From Dinoroseobacter sp049800835 (GTDB lineage Bacteria; Pseudomonadota; Alphaproteobacteria; Rhodobacterales; Rhodobacteraceae), in the NCBI RefSeq assembly GCF_049800835.1, contig NZ_JBNAFU010000001.1, forward strand, positions 1,426,001-1,490,000: a DNA stretch of 64,000 bases. The letters are read 5' to 3'. A model generated the notes under the pieces. The model was not told the DNA's origin and made no database searches. It saw nothing but the letters and a program-made list of their open reading frames with translations. The position numbers and the translations under genes are program-made. Shown in pieces: positions 50,737 to 59,983 of the stretch. Each line of letters opens with the position of its first letter. The first letter of the stretch is position 1.

Positions 50737-52233
50737 ATGACCACACCGCTTGCTGACGTTGCCCAGAACACCTGGGAGTTTCTGCTTGAGCCGATGATCA
50801 AACCAACCGGGTTTCGAGAGTATGACGCGCGCTGGCGTTTCCCTGACGAGATCAATCTGCCCGGCGTCACCGCTCTGGGACTTGGCCTTGGCACTCAGAT
50901 ACACCGCCGCGGGATCAAGCCTGAGATCGCGGTTGGCAACGATTATCGCGACTATTCGCTGTCGGTGAAGAACGCCCTGATGATCGGCCTGATGCAAGCC
51001 GGGATCACGGTTCGTGACATTGGCCCCGCACTCAGCCCCATGGCGTATTTCAGCCAGTTCTTCCTCGATGTACCTGCGGTCGCGATGGTCACCGCATCGC
51101 ACAACCCGAACGGCTGGACTGGGGTCAAGATGGGGTTCGACCGCCCCCTGACCCACGGCCCGGAGGAAATGTCCGAACTGCGTGACATCGTGCTGGGTGG
51201 CCAGGGTGTGCCCCGTGCGGGTGGCGCCATCAGCAGGGTAGACGGGATCGAAGAGGCATATATCGCCGACCTCGTCGGGGATTTTCGCCTGTCACGCCCT
51301 TTGAAGGTTGTCTGCGCGACTGGCAACGGGACGGCCGGACGGTTTGCGCCTGCGATCCTCGAACGGCTGGGCGCCGACGTAGTGCCGCTGCACACGGACC
51401 TTGATTACACCTTTCCGACCTATAACCCGAACCCCGAAGCGCTGGAAATGCTGCACGACATGGCTGCGGCCGTAAAAGCCTCCGGCGCCGACTTTGCGCT
51501 CGGGTTCGACGGGGACGGGGATCGCTGCGGTCTGGTCGATGACGAAGGCGAAGAGATTTTTGCCGACAAGGTCGGGGTTATCATGGCCCGTGATCTGGCC
51601 AAGCTCTACCCCGGCGCAACCTTCGTTGCAGATGTCAAATCAACGGGCCTGTTCGCGTCCGACCCCGAGTTGATCAAGAACGGCGTGAAGGCGGATTACT
51701 GGAAAACCGGGCACAGCCACATGAAGCGCCGCGTGAAGGAGATCGGCGCGCTCGCCGGGTTTGAAAAATCCGGGCATTACTTTCTCGCGCACCCGATCGG
51801 GCGCGGATATGACTGCGGCATGCGGGTCGCGGTCGAGTTCTGCAAGCTGATGGACCGCAACCCCGGGCGCAGCGTTTCAGACCTGCGCAGGGCTCTTCCG
51901 AAAACATGGTCCACGCCCACGATGTCGCCTTTCTGCCCGGACACCGAGAAATACGACGTCCTCGCGCGGATCGTGGCCAAGATCGAAGACCACGCAGCCA
52001 GAGGCGGCAAGATTGGCGGACGGGGCATCTCTGGCATCGTGACCGTGAACGGCGCGCGCGTAATGCTTGATAACGGCGCATGGGGACTGGTCCGCGCGTC
52101 GTCCAATACCCCCAATCTGGTCGTGGTATGCGAAAGCCCCGAGAGCGATGCGGAAATGCGCGCGATATTCAATGACCTCGACGCGATCGTGCAAACCGAG
52201 GACGCGGTCGGCGAGTACGATCAGAAAATCTGA
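50737..52233 (+). CDS. phosphomannomutase/phosphoglucomutase (phosphohexomutase)
   Basis: 498 residues of the alpha-D-phosphohexomutase superfamily. The phosphoserine is S121 in TASHNPNGW. The Mg site is D258, D260 and D262 in FDGDGDRCG. The sugar-binding loop is FEKSGHYF. It interconverts hexose 1- and 6-phosphates for nucleotide-sugar synthesis. It is 18 bp after kdsA, so likely the end of the capsule precursor operon. Whether mannose or glucose is preferred cannot be read. Confidence 0.93.
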   Translation: MTTPLADVAQNTWEFLLEPMIKPTGFREYDARWRFPDEINLPGVTALGLGLGTQIHRRGIKPEIAVGNDYRDYSLSVKNALMIGLMQAGITVRDIGPALSPMAYFSQFFLDVPAVAMVTASHNPNGWTGVKMGFDRPLTHGPEEMSELRDIVLGGQGVPRAGGAISRVDGIEEAYIADLVGDFRLSRPLKVVCATGNGTAGRFAPAILERLGADVVPLHTDLDYTFPTYNPNPEALEMLHDMAAAVKASGADFALGFDGDGDRCGLVDDEGEEIFADKVGVIMARDLAKLYPGATFVADVKSTGLFASDPELIKNGVKADYWKTGHSHMKRRVKEIGALAGFEKSGHYFLAHPIGRGYDCGMRVAVEFCKLMDRNPGRSVSDLRRALPKTWSTPTMSPFCPDTEKYDVLARIVAKIEDHAARGGKIGGRGISGIVTVNGARVMLDNGAWGLVRASSNTPNLVVVCESPESDAEMRAIFNDLDAIVQTEDAVGEYDQKI

Positions 52234-52282
52234 AACCATCCGGGTCAGGTCTGTTTCCGGTAGATTTTTTTGGCGAAAGGTC

Positions 52283-52311
52283 TTGCACAACCTCGGGGAG
52301 GATCGTATCCC
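52283..52311 (+). promoter_or_regulatory. tRNA-Gln promoter
   Basis: TTGCAC (52283-52288) and TATCCC (52306-52311) are 17 bp apart, and the tRNA starts 12 bp later. Confidence 0.6.
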
Positions 52312-52323
52312 CATCGCCACTGT

Positions 52324-52398
52324 TGGGGTGTAGCCAAGCGGTAAGGCAGCGGTTTTTGGTACCGTGTACCGTAGGTTCGAATCCTACCACCCCAGCCA
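52324..52398 (+). tRNA. tRNA-Gln (TTG)
   Basis: A 75-nt cloverleaf with encoded CCA, acceptor TGGGGTG/CACCCCA and anticodon loop TTTTGGT. It is a stand-alone tRNA between the sugar mutase and the Mrp operon. Confidence 0.96.
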
Positions 52399-52432
52399 TC
52401 TCTTTCTACATCCCGAGCGACGGGGACAGGTG

Positions 52433-52819
52433 TCAGGACTGGTCGGCTGACTTCGGTGTGCTTTCAGGCGGATCGTCGTAGACCGACCATCCAAACGCTC
52501 CGGTGCTTTGCGGCAATTCGGTATCGCCGGTGTTCCGCGCCAGATATGCCTTCGCGATGAAGTTCGCCGTGATCGGCGCCGTGAGAAACAGGAATAGTGT
52601 GATCAGCAACTCGTGCACCGATATATATCCCGTCTCCGCGTAGAAGAAGATCATGGAGGCGATCAAGACCCCGCCCACACCAAGGGTTGTCGCCTTGGTC
52701 GGGGCGTGCAAACGCTGCACCGTGTCCTTGAGTTTCACCAATCCGTAGGACCCGACGAACCCGAAGACCCCGCTGATCACCAGGGAAAGCGCAATGAGGA
52801 GTTCTGCGACAAAACTCAT
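52433..52819 (-). CDS. mrpG: Mrp antiporter subunit MrpG
   Basis: 128 residues. Three helices with the MrpG signature GLVKLKDTVQRLHAPTKATTLGV. Last gene of the Mrp operon. A polar C-terminal tail of about 30 residues extends past the membrane part. Confidence 0.94.
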   Translation of the reverse strand: MSFVAELLIALSLVISGVFGFVGSYGLVKLKDTVQRLHAPTKATTLGVGGVLIASMIFFYAETGYISVHELLITLFLFLTAPITANFIAKAYLARNTGDTELPQSTGAFGWSVYDDPPESTPKSADQS

Positions 52820-52827
52820 GGTCTACC

Positions 52828-53097
52828 TCACTCGATGATGTCGCCGCGCAGCAAGTAGCGGCAATAGGCAACGGTGGACACGAAACCGACCATTGCGATC
52901 AGCATCGCGGCTTCAAAGTAGATCGCGGTGCCTCGCCAGACCCCGTAGAGCACCAGAAGGGCAATGACGTTGATGACCATCGTATCCAGCGCAAGGATGC
53001 GATCGGCCGCGTCTGGGCCAACGGCGATCCGCCAGAGGTCGATCAGCAGGGCAAGCCCGTAACACCCCGCGGCAAACAGCAAAGCATATTCGATCAT
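52828..53097 (-). CDS. mrpF: Mrp antiporter subunit MrpF
   Basis: 89 residues with three helices and the family segment RIAVGPDAADRILALDTM. Its start overlaps the mrpE stop by 4 bp. Confidence 0.94.
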   Translation of the reverse strand: MIEYALLFAAGCYGLALLIDLWRIAVGPDAADRILALDTMVINVIALLVLYGVWRGTAIYFEAAMLIAMVGFVSTVAYCRYLLRGDIIE

Positions 53098-53585
53098 TGA
53101 AAGATCTCCTTGAGGCGGCGTTCGTAGCGCTGCTTGATCTCGTCCCGGACACTGTCCGGGTCGTCAGTATGCAGGCAGTGCACCAGGATACAGCCCCCAT
53201 CCGCCGACAGCATGGTGGAAACGGTGCCAGGCGTCATGGTGATCGTCCCGGCAAGGACCGTGATCGCCTCGGCCGAGGTGAGTTCAAGCGGGACGACGAT
53301 CCATTCCGACCGGATGGACGGTTTGGGTCGAAACAGGATGATCATCGCGACCTGCACATTGGCGACGACGATATCCCACAGCACGATCAGGATGTATTCG
53401 GCGATCTTCAGGGGCCGTCCGATCAGGGGTCGATCCGGCCAGTAGGCGGCGGTCAGCATCGGAATGAACAGCCCCAGCGCGGAGCCGAGGATCAGGTTGC
53501 CAAGGGTGAATGTGTTCACGAGGGCCAGCCAGACCAGCACCAACGTCACGCTCAGGATAGGATGTGGGATGAAGCGGGCCAACAT
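53094..53585 (-). CDS. mrpE: Mrp antiporter subunit MrpE
   Basis: 163 residues. Two N-terminal helices and a cytosolic alpha/beta domain with TVLAGTITMTPGTVS, typical of MrpE. It needs the rest of the complex to function. 3 bp downstream of mrpD. Confidence 0.94.
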   Translation of the reverse strand: MLARFIPHPILSVTLVLVWLALVNTFTLGNLILGSALGLFIPMLTAAYWPDRPLIGRPLKIAEYILIVLWDIVVANVQVAMIILFRPKPSIRSEWIVVPLELTSAEAITVLAGTITMTPGTVSTMLSADGGCILVHCLHTDDPDSVRDEIKQRYERRLKEIFQ

Positions 53586-53588
53586 GAA

Positions 53589-55124
53589 TCACTCCTCCGT
53601 AGCGGGGTCGAGAACGGCGGCAATGTAACCCGCACGGTCAAACAGTTGTGTTGATGTCGCCTCCAGATAGGACGCCACCGGCCCCGCAAAAGCCGCCAGA
53701 CCGGCCAGAACCGCGATGGCAACCATCGTGGGGGCCAGCTGTGTCGGACCAGCCTTGATCTGTGCTGGCGCGGAAGAGGCGTCACCGCCCTGCCCTGCCA
53801 AAGCGGTCGATTTCCAGAACAGAGCACTGCCCGCGCGAGCGAACCCGACTATCGTCAGCAGCGACCCCCCAAGGATGGCCGACCAGGCCCAGACCATGGC
53901 ACCCGGGTCGCGCAGGGCATCCAGAACCAGCAACTTGCCGAGGAACCCGCTCAGCGGCGGCATCCCTGCCATTGCAATCGCGGCAGCAAAGAAGAGTGCG
54001 GCAAACAATCCGTTCTGCACGGTCGCAGGCACCGGGTTCAGAGTGTCCGCCGCGCGCTGGGTGACAACAAGATCGGCAATCAGGAACAGGCAGGCCGCTG
54101 CAAAGGTCGAGTGCACCATGTAGTAGAGCGCAGCGGTCGTGGCCGTCGGCGAGAACGCCGCGACCGCGACCAGCAGCGTCCCCATGGATCCGACCACGGA
54201 AAACGCGATCAAAGGCATCAGGCGCCGCGCACCCAGAACGCCGAATGCGCCGATGGCGATGGTCACGATGGCGGCCGGGAAGAGCCACGTGCTCGCCAGA
54301 TCCTCTGTGCCCGGACTGCCTGGGCCGAAGGCTGTCGTATGGATGCGCAGGATCGCGTAGGCCCCGACCTTGGTCATGATTGCAAACAGCGCGGCCACAG
54401 GTGCGGGGGCGTTCGCATAGGTAGCGGGCAACCAGAACTGCACCGGGAAAAGTGCGGCCTTAACTGCAAACACGATCATCAGAAGCATCGCCGCGACACG
54501 CACGAGCGAGGCTTCCTCGGGCGGGATCTCGGGGATGCGGGCTGCCAGGTCAGCGATGTTCAGTGTCCCGGTGGAGGCGTAGAGCGTGCCGAGCGCAAAC
54601 AGAAACAGGGTGGACCCGGCGAGGTTCATCACGACGTACTGCAGGCCCGCGCGCATCCGGTCACGCCCACCCGAATGGATCATCAACCCATAGGAGGCAA
54701 TCAGCAGGACCTCGAAGAACACGAACAGATTGAAAATGTCGCCGGTCAGGAATGCGCCGCATATCCCCATGAGCTGGAACTGGAACAGGGCATGAAAATG
54801 CCGCCCCCGCGCGTCCCACCCGGTGGCGATGGCATGGATCAACACGATCAGAGCCAGCGACGCGGTCAGCAGGATCATCAGCGCCGACAACCGATCCAGA
54901 ACAAGGACGATCCCGAAGGGCGCGGGCCAGTTGCCAAGCCGGTAGATATGCGTCGCCCCATCTGCCGCGAGCGCGGCCAGCCCAATGGCAGTGGCCAGTA
55001 AAAGCACGGTGCCCGTGACCGAAGCCACGCGCGCCAATGTCATGTCGTGACGCATGACGAAACCGATCAGCGGCGCAAGCAACGCAGGCAAGACGACGGG
55101 CAGGATGATCCAGTGCATCATCAT
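53589..55124 (-). CDS. mrpD: Mrp antiporter subunit MrpD (NuoN-like)
   Basis: 511 residues, about 14 helices, homologous to the proton-pumping complex I subunits. Contains the lysine-bearing helices (KAALFPVQFWLPATYANAPAPVAALFA). It starts 4 bp inside mrpC. Forms a proton path in the complex. Confidence 0.95.
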   Translation of the reverse strand: MMMHWIILPVVLPALLAPLIGFVMRHDMTLARVASVTGTVLLLATAIGLAALAADGATHIYRLGNWPAPFGIVLVLDRLSALMILLTASLALIVLIHAIATGWDARGRHFHALFQFQLMGICGAFLTGDIFNLFVFFEVLLIASYGLMIHSGGRDRMRAGLQYVVMNLAGSTLFLFALGTLYASTGTLNIADLAARIPEIPPEEASLVRVAAMLLMIVFAVKAALFPVQFWLPATYANAPAPVAALFAIMTKVGAYAILRIHTTAFGPGSPGTEDLASTWLFPAAIVTIAIGAFGVLGARRLMPLIAFSVVGSMGTLLVAVAAFSPTATTAALYYMVHSTFAAACLFLIADLVVTQRAADTLNPVPATVQNGLFAALFFAAAIAMAGMPPLSGFLGKLLVLDALRDPGAMVWAWSAILGGSLLTIVGFARAGSALFWKSTALAGQGGDASSAPAQIKAGPTQLAPTMVAIAVLAGLAAFAGPVASYLEATSTQLFDRAGYIAAVLDPATEE

Positions 55125-55486
55125 GCCTGCGCATCCTTTTTGGCGTCCGCATCCATTTCGTCGCTGTCGATGTCGATGCGGTCACTGTTGGCTTCGAGAT
55201 ACGCGCCCAGGCCGATCATCACCAACACCGCCGTCATTCCGAACGAGATGACGATAGCCGTCAGAACGAGCGCCTGCGGTAGCGGGTCGGTATAAACGCC
55301 GTCGCCGTACTTCGACAGGATCGGTGACATGTCGATGGCCAGCCGTCCGCTGGCGAACAGGAACACGTTGACCGCGTACGACAACAACGCAAGGCCAAGG
55401 ATCACCGGGAAGGTGCGCAACCGCAAAAGCAGGTAGACCCCACCCGCCGTCAGAACGCCCACCGTGCTTGCGACAATAACTTCCAT
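55121..55486 (-). CDS. mrpC: Mrp antiporter subunit MrpC (NuoK-like)
   Basis: 121 residues with three helices (VYLLLRLRTFPVILGLALLSYAVNVFLF) and DPLPQALVLTAIVISFG, standard MrpC/NuoK motifs. An acidic Asp/Glu-rich C-terminal tail (about 20 residues) is noteworthy. Overlaps mrpD. Confidence 0.95.
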   Translation of the reverse strand: MEVIVASTVGVLTAGGVYLLLRLRTFPVILGLALLSYAVNVFLFASGRLAIDMSPILSKYGDGVYTDPLPQALVLTAIVISFGMTAVLVMIGLGAYLEANSDRIDIDSDEMDADAKKDAQA

Positions 55487-55487
55487 A

Positions 55488-58349
55488 TCAGGAGCCCGCC
55501 TTCGCTTCGGCGGCCTGTTCGCCCGGGTCGTAATCCATCGGCTCGACGTTCACCGTCTCTCCGGCAAAACGCGCGATCCGCGACAAGCTGTAGAGCATCA
55601 GCATCACCGCCCCCAACACGGTTAGGAACACGCCAAGATCAAACAGCATGGCGGTCGCGAGTTCGAACTCCTCGATCGGAGGCAGGTGGACGTAGGTGTA
55701 CGCGCTCGTCAGGAACGGGCGCCCGGCAAGCCATGCACCCACGCCCGTAAGCCCGGCTATCACGATGCCGATGCCGATCATCGTATGATACTCGATCTTC
55801 TTGCGCTCCTGCGTCCAGGCGAAGCCTGACGCCATGTACTGCATCAAGAGCGCGATGGCGATCACCAGACCGGCGACGAACCCGCCACCGGGCTCGTTAT
55901 GGCCCCGCAGGAAGATATAGACCCCGACCACAACCGCAATCGGCATCAGCACGCGGGTCACGACGACCATCATCAGCGGGTGACGGTCGCGCGACCGGTC
56001 ATAGCCGTAATCCAGTTGCCTCAGCCGCTTCGCAGCGGGTCCATCCAGCAGTGCATGCATCAGCGCAAAAATCACGAGCCCGGCAATGCCAAGCACGATG
56101 ATCTCGCCATAGGTATCATAGCCCCGGAAATCCACGAGGATCACGTTGACCACGTTTGTGCCGCCTCCGCCCTCATAACTGTTGGCGATGTGGAACCCCG
56201 AAATCGTTTCGATGTCGCGCATCAGGAAGGCATAGGCGAGCCCGCCAACCCCGCCGCCCGCAGCAAGCGCAATCGCGCCGTCCCGGATCTTGAGGCCCAT
56301 CGGGCTTTCCTTCGGGGTCAGTTGCGGCAGGAAGTGCAGCGCCAGCAGAAGCAGCATGATCGTCACCGTCTCGACCGAGATCTGCGTCAGAGCCAGATCC
56401 GGCGCAGAGAGGTACACGAACCCGGCAGAGATCGACAATCCGATGATCCCGATCAGGACCAGCGCGCGGAACCGGTGGTGATGCATCACAACCACCGAGA
56501 CAGTTGCAACCACCAGCATCACCCAGCCTATCGCGATCACCAGCGGCACAGGCAGCAGCCCGCGCGTCGGCGCGGACAGCCCACTGCCGGAATAGGCGAT
56601 CCACCCAAGTGCAACGGATGCGACGGTGAAAATCGCAAGATACCGGCTGATCGCGCCGTTATGGGTGCGGTCGGTAATGCCACGCGCCGCGGATACAAGC
56701 GCCGCGACAAGCCGATCGAAGATGGCCTTTGCCTCTGGCCGGCGGGCGGCGATCCAGACCCGGTCGAGCACCCGGTGCTGCGTCAGTAGCAGCGCGCCGC
56801 CGATCGTGGCCACGACGGACATCCACAACGCGGGCGTCAAACCATGCCAGATTTTAAGATGTGGGTGCAGGTCCGCCCCGGTCACTGCGTTGGCCGCAAC
56901 CGTCACAAGTCCCTCGGCCAGGAACGGCGCAACGCCGATCAGGACCACCAGAAAAACCAGCAGCGCAGGCGAGGCCCACATGCCGAAAGGCGGATCGTGG
57001 GGCGTATGCGGATAATCGTCACGCTTGGGTCCAAGAAAGACATGCGCCACGAAGCGGAACGAATAGGCCACCGACAAAAGCGCGCCGAATGTCGCCACGA
57101 CGGGCACCGCATAGTGACTGCCGAACCAATCTGTGTGAGCAGCCTCCTCCAGCATCAGTTCCTTGGACAGGAACCCGTTGAAGAGCGGAATACCCGCCAT
57201 CGACAGGGCTGCAACTGTTCCGATGACGAAGGTTACCGGCATCAAGTGCCGGAGCCCGCCGAGCCGCTTTATGTCGCGGGTATGGGTCTCATGGTCGACA
57301 ATACCGGCGGTCATGAAGAGCGCGGCCTTGAACGTCAGGTGGTTGATGATGTGGAACACCGCCGCCACCGCCGCGGCCGTGGTTCCAAAGCCCAACAGCA
57401 TTGTCAGAAGCCCAAGATGACTGACGGTTGAAAAGGCCAGCAGCGCTTTCAGGTCATCCTTGAACAGCGCGATCAGCGCGCCCAGAACCATGGTGATCAA
57501 CCCTGTTGTCGCCACGATGTAGAACCACGCATCCGTCCCGGACAGGACCGGCCACATCCGCGCCATCAGGAACACACCCGCCTTCACCATCGTTGCCGAG
57601 TGCAGATAGGCCGACACCGGCGTCGGAGCGGCCATCGCATGGGGAAGCCAGAAGTGGAACGGGAACTGGGCGGATTTGGTGAACGCGCCCAGCAGGATCA
57701 GGATCAGTGCGGGCAGGTACCACTCGGACGCGCGGATCGCGTCGCCCGCTTGCAGGATGTCCGTCAGATTATAGCTGCCCGCGATATTGCCGAGGATCAG
57801 CATGCCACCGATCATCGCCAGCCCGCCCGCGCCGGTGACCGCCAACGCCATACGTGCTCCCTGCCGCCCTTCGGGCAAATGCTTCCAATAACCGATCAGC
57901 AGGAACGAAGACAGCGAAGTCAGCTCCCAGAAAATCAGCAAAAGCAAGATGTTATCCGAAATGACAATGCCCAGCATCGCCCCCTGGAACAACAGCAGAT
58001 AGGTATAGAACTGCCCCATCGGATCCTGGCTGGACAGGTAGAACCGCGCATAAAGCGTGATCAACAGCCCGACGCCAAGGATCATGCCCGCAAACAGCAG
58101 ACCCAAGCCATCAAGGAAGAAAGACACCGACAGGCCGAGTTGTGGCAGCCATTCGATCTCTGCCTGGATCACCTCGCCGCGCATGACCGCCGGGGCCAGC
58201 GTCAGAAGCATGATAAAGGCCAGCGCGGTCGGAACAGCCGTGAACGTCGCGCAGGCCGTCCGGCCAGCTCTGATCATAAGGCCCGGAACAAGCGCCCCGA
58301 CAAACGGCAGCAGCGCGATGATAAAAAGCAGATGGCCCCCGAGGCTCAT
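55488..58349 (-). CDS. mrpA: Mrp antiporter fused MrpAB subunit (NuoL-like)
   Basis: 953 residues, too long for MrpA alone. The NuoL-like antiporter part (about 1-530) has FPFHFWLPHAMAAPTPVSAYLHSATMVKAG. The MrpA C-terminal membrane domain follows, and then (from about 795) the whole MrpB module, recognised by RGHNEPGGGFVAGLV and the FDLGVFLTVLGAVMLML end. AAGGA precedes the ATG. First gene of the operon and start of the A/B-C-D-E-F-G order. Exports Na+ in exchange for protons; role in salt and alkaline pH. Confidence 0.95.
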   Translation of the reverse strand: MSLGGHLLFIIALLPFVGALVPGLMIRAGRTACATFTAVPTALAFIMLLTLAPAVMRGEVIQAEIEWLPQLGLSVSFFLDGLGLLFAGMILGVGLLITLYARFYLSSQDPMGQFYTYLLLFQGAMLGIVISDNILLLLIFWELTSLSSFLLIGYWKHLPEGRQGARMALAVTGAGGLAMIGGMLILGNIAGSYNLTDILQAGDAIRASEWYLPALILILLGAFTKSAQFPFHFWLPHAMAAPTPVSAYLHSATMVKAGVFLMARMWPVLSGTDAWFYIVATTGLITMVLGALIALFKDDLKALLAFSTVSHLGLLTMLLGFGTTAAAVAAVFHIINHLTFKAALFMTAGIVDHETHTRDIKRLGGLRHLMPVTFVIGTVAALSMAGIPLFNGFLSKELMLEEAAHTDWFGSHYAVPVVATFGALLSVAYSFRFVAHVFLGPKRDDYPHTPHDPPFGMWASPALLVFLVVLIGVAPFLAEGLVTVAANAVTGADLHPHLKIWHGLTPALWMSVVATIGGALLLTQHRVLDRVWIAARRPEAKAIFDRLVAALVSAARGITDRTHNGAISRYLAIFTVASVALGWIAYSGSGLSAPTRGLLPVPLVIAIGWVMLVVATVSVVVMHHHRFRALVLIGIIGLSISAGFVYLSAPDLALTQISVETVTIMLLLLALHFLPQLTPKESPMGLKIRDGAIALAAGGGVGGLAYAFLMRDIETISGFHIANSYEGGGGTNVVNVILVDFRGYDTYGEIIVLGIAGLVIFALMHALLDGPAAKRLRQLDYGYDRSRDRHPLMMVVVTRVLMPIAVVVGVYIFLRGHNEPGGGFVAGLVIAIALLMQYMASGFAWTQERKKIEYHTMIGIGIVIAGLTGVGAWLAGRPFLTSAYTYVHLPPIEEFELATAMLFDLGVFLTVLGAVMLMLYSLSRIARFAGETVNVEPMDYDPGEQAAEAKAGS

Positions 58350-58491
58350 TATCCGTCCTTATGGAACTTCTTGTTTCACCACTGGATACCCGCGGCGGCG
58401 CAAGCTGTAAAACACAGCTTTGCATTTCGCATAGGACCGTTTGACGCGCGACCGGTCGGCCCAGCCCGACATCCCGCTGTGACACCCTGTG

Positions 58492-59895
58492 TCAGGACCG
58501 GGGCCAGACCGGATGATGGTCGTCGATCACGAACGTATGGGTATGGCGTATGCGCCGGTGGCGATGCCGCCCCGTGGCGGGGCCCTCCAATTGGCCCAGC
58601 GCGTGGTGCGGCCCGGCGCGCGGGCCGTGTTCGTGCTCCACCTCCTCGTGCTCGTGTTCGATCACGAGCGGGTCGCTTTCCGGCCAAAGCCGAACCGCAG
58701 TAACAATCGCCCCTACAACACAAGCCGCCAGCACAAATGAAATCGCCGACAGGCCGAGTGCAACGCCGCCCCACCCGGCAAGTGGATAGCTGACAAGCCA
58801 GCATGCGTGCGAGAGCGCAAACTGCGCGGCAAAGACTGCCGGTCGGTCCTCCGCATGGGCGGAGCGGCGCAACAAAAGCCCGGCGGGCGTTTGAACAAGG
58901 GCCGCCGCCGCTCCCAGAAATGCCCAAAGCCCAAAGGCGGGCGCCAGTCCGGGCAGAAACGGAATACAGCACATGCCGATGGCCAGCCCCGCCGCGCCAC
59001 CAAGCATGGCAGACCGTTCAGGCACCAGGTGCAAAAGATGCGGCAGGCCAAGCGCGACGGCCATTGACCCAGCGCCGTAGCTGGCAAACAGCATCGCGAC
59101 CTGCTGTTCGGTTCCGCCGAACCGATCCTGCACCAGAACCACCGTGTTCACGATGACCATCGCTCCGGCCGACGCGACTGCGAAGCTCAGCGCCAGAAGA
59201 CCTCGCAGGCGCGGTGTGGCAAGATAGATCCAGCTTCCCCGCAGCAGTTTCCGCCGAAATCCCGACGGGTCGGACACGGCCTGCAAGCCGGGCAGGGCCG
59301 CCGCAGCAACCAGCAGCGCGGAGGCCAGAAACCCGAGCGTCGTGCCGACGAACAGCCAGTGAAAGCTGATCAGGCTCAACAGGAGCCCTGCGAGCAAAGG
59401 GCTCAGAAGCGCCTCGGTATCGTAGGCCAGACGCGACAGTGACAGAGCCTTTGTATACGCCTCCTCTGTGTCGATCAGGTCGGGAATGATCGCCTGGAAG
59501 ACCGGCGTGAACCCGGCCGAGCAGCTCTGAAACAACACGATCAGCACGTAGATCTGCCAGACCTCTGTGACAAATGGCAAAACCAGCACAAACGCCGCGC
59601 GCAGCAGGTCCAGTGTCACCAGGTAGGCCTTGCGCGGCAGGCGGCGCGCGACCAGTTCCGCCACGGGCGCGACGCTGACATATACGACCATCTTCAGGGC
59701 CAGTGCGGTGCCCAGCACCAGCCCCGCCTGCGCCCCGGCCAGATCATACGCCAGTAGACCGAGCGCGACCGTCGTGAGCCCGGTGCCAAGCAGCGACAGA
59801 ACCTGTGCCGCGAACAGGCGGCGGTATGCGGGATGCGCCAGGACAGAGAACATCGCGCGCAGGCTAGCCCGCCACGTGCGCGTCGGTAAAGCCAT
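58492..59895 (-). CDS. MFS transporter with His-rich C-terminus
   Basis: 467 residues from the likely ATG at 59895. An ATG at 59853 is also possible, and a longer upstream frame runs into modA. Twelve-helix major-facilitator layout of the MFS_3/NreB-like group (PAYRRLFAAQVLSLLGTGLTTVALGLLAYDLAG). The last ~58 residues are cytosolic and hold 12 His in EHEHEEVEHEH, PHH, RHRHRRIRHTH and DDHH clusters, a metal-binding tail seen in nickel/cobalt exporters such as NreB. Metal efflux is inferred. Divergent from modA. Confidence 0.85.
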   Translation of the reverse strand: MALPTRTWRASLRAMFSVLAHPAYRRLFAAQVLSLLGTGLTTVALGLLAYDLAGAQAGLVLGTALALKMVVYVSVAPVAELVARRLPRKAYLVTLDLLRAAFVLVLPFVTEVWQIYVLIVLFQSCSAGFTPVFQAIIPDLIDTEEAYTKALSLSRLAYDTEALLSPLLAGLLLSLISFHWLFVGTTLGFLASALLVAAAALPGLQAVSDPSGFRRKLLRGSWIYLATPRLRGLLALSFAVASAGAMVIVNTVVLVQDRFGGTEQQVAMLFASYGAGSMAVALGLPHLLHLVPERSAMLGGAAGLAIGMCCIPFLPGLAPAFGLWAFLGAAAALVQTPAGLLLRRSAHAEDRPAVFAAQFALSHACWLVSYPLAGWGGVALGLSAISFVLAACVVGAIVTAVRLWPESDPLVIEHEHEEVEHEHGPRAGPHHALGQLEGPATGRHRHRRIRHTHTFVIDDHHPVWPRS

Positions 59896-59983
59896 CAGCT
59901 TGGCCCGCCCGCCAAGTTTGCCCTTGCCCTGCGCCCCCGTGCGCGGCGATAGTCCCGACGGTTCCAGGACAGGCCATTCCGCC

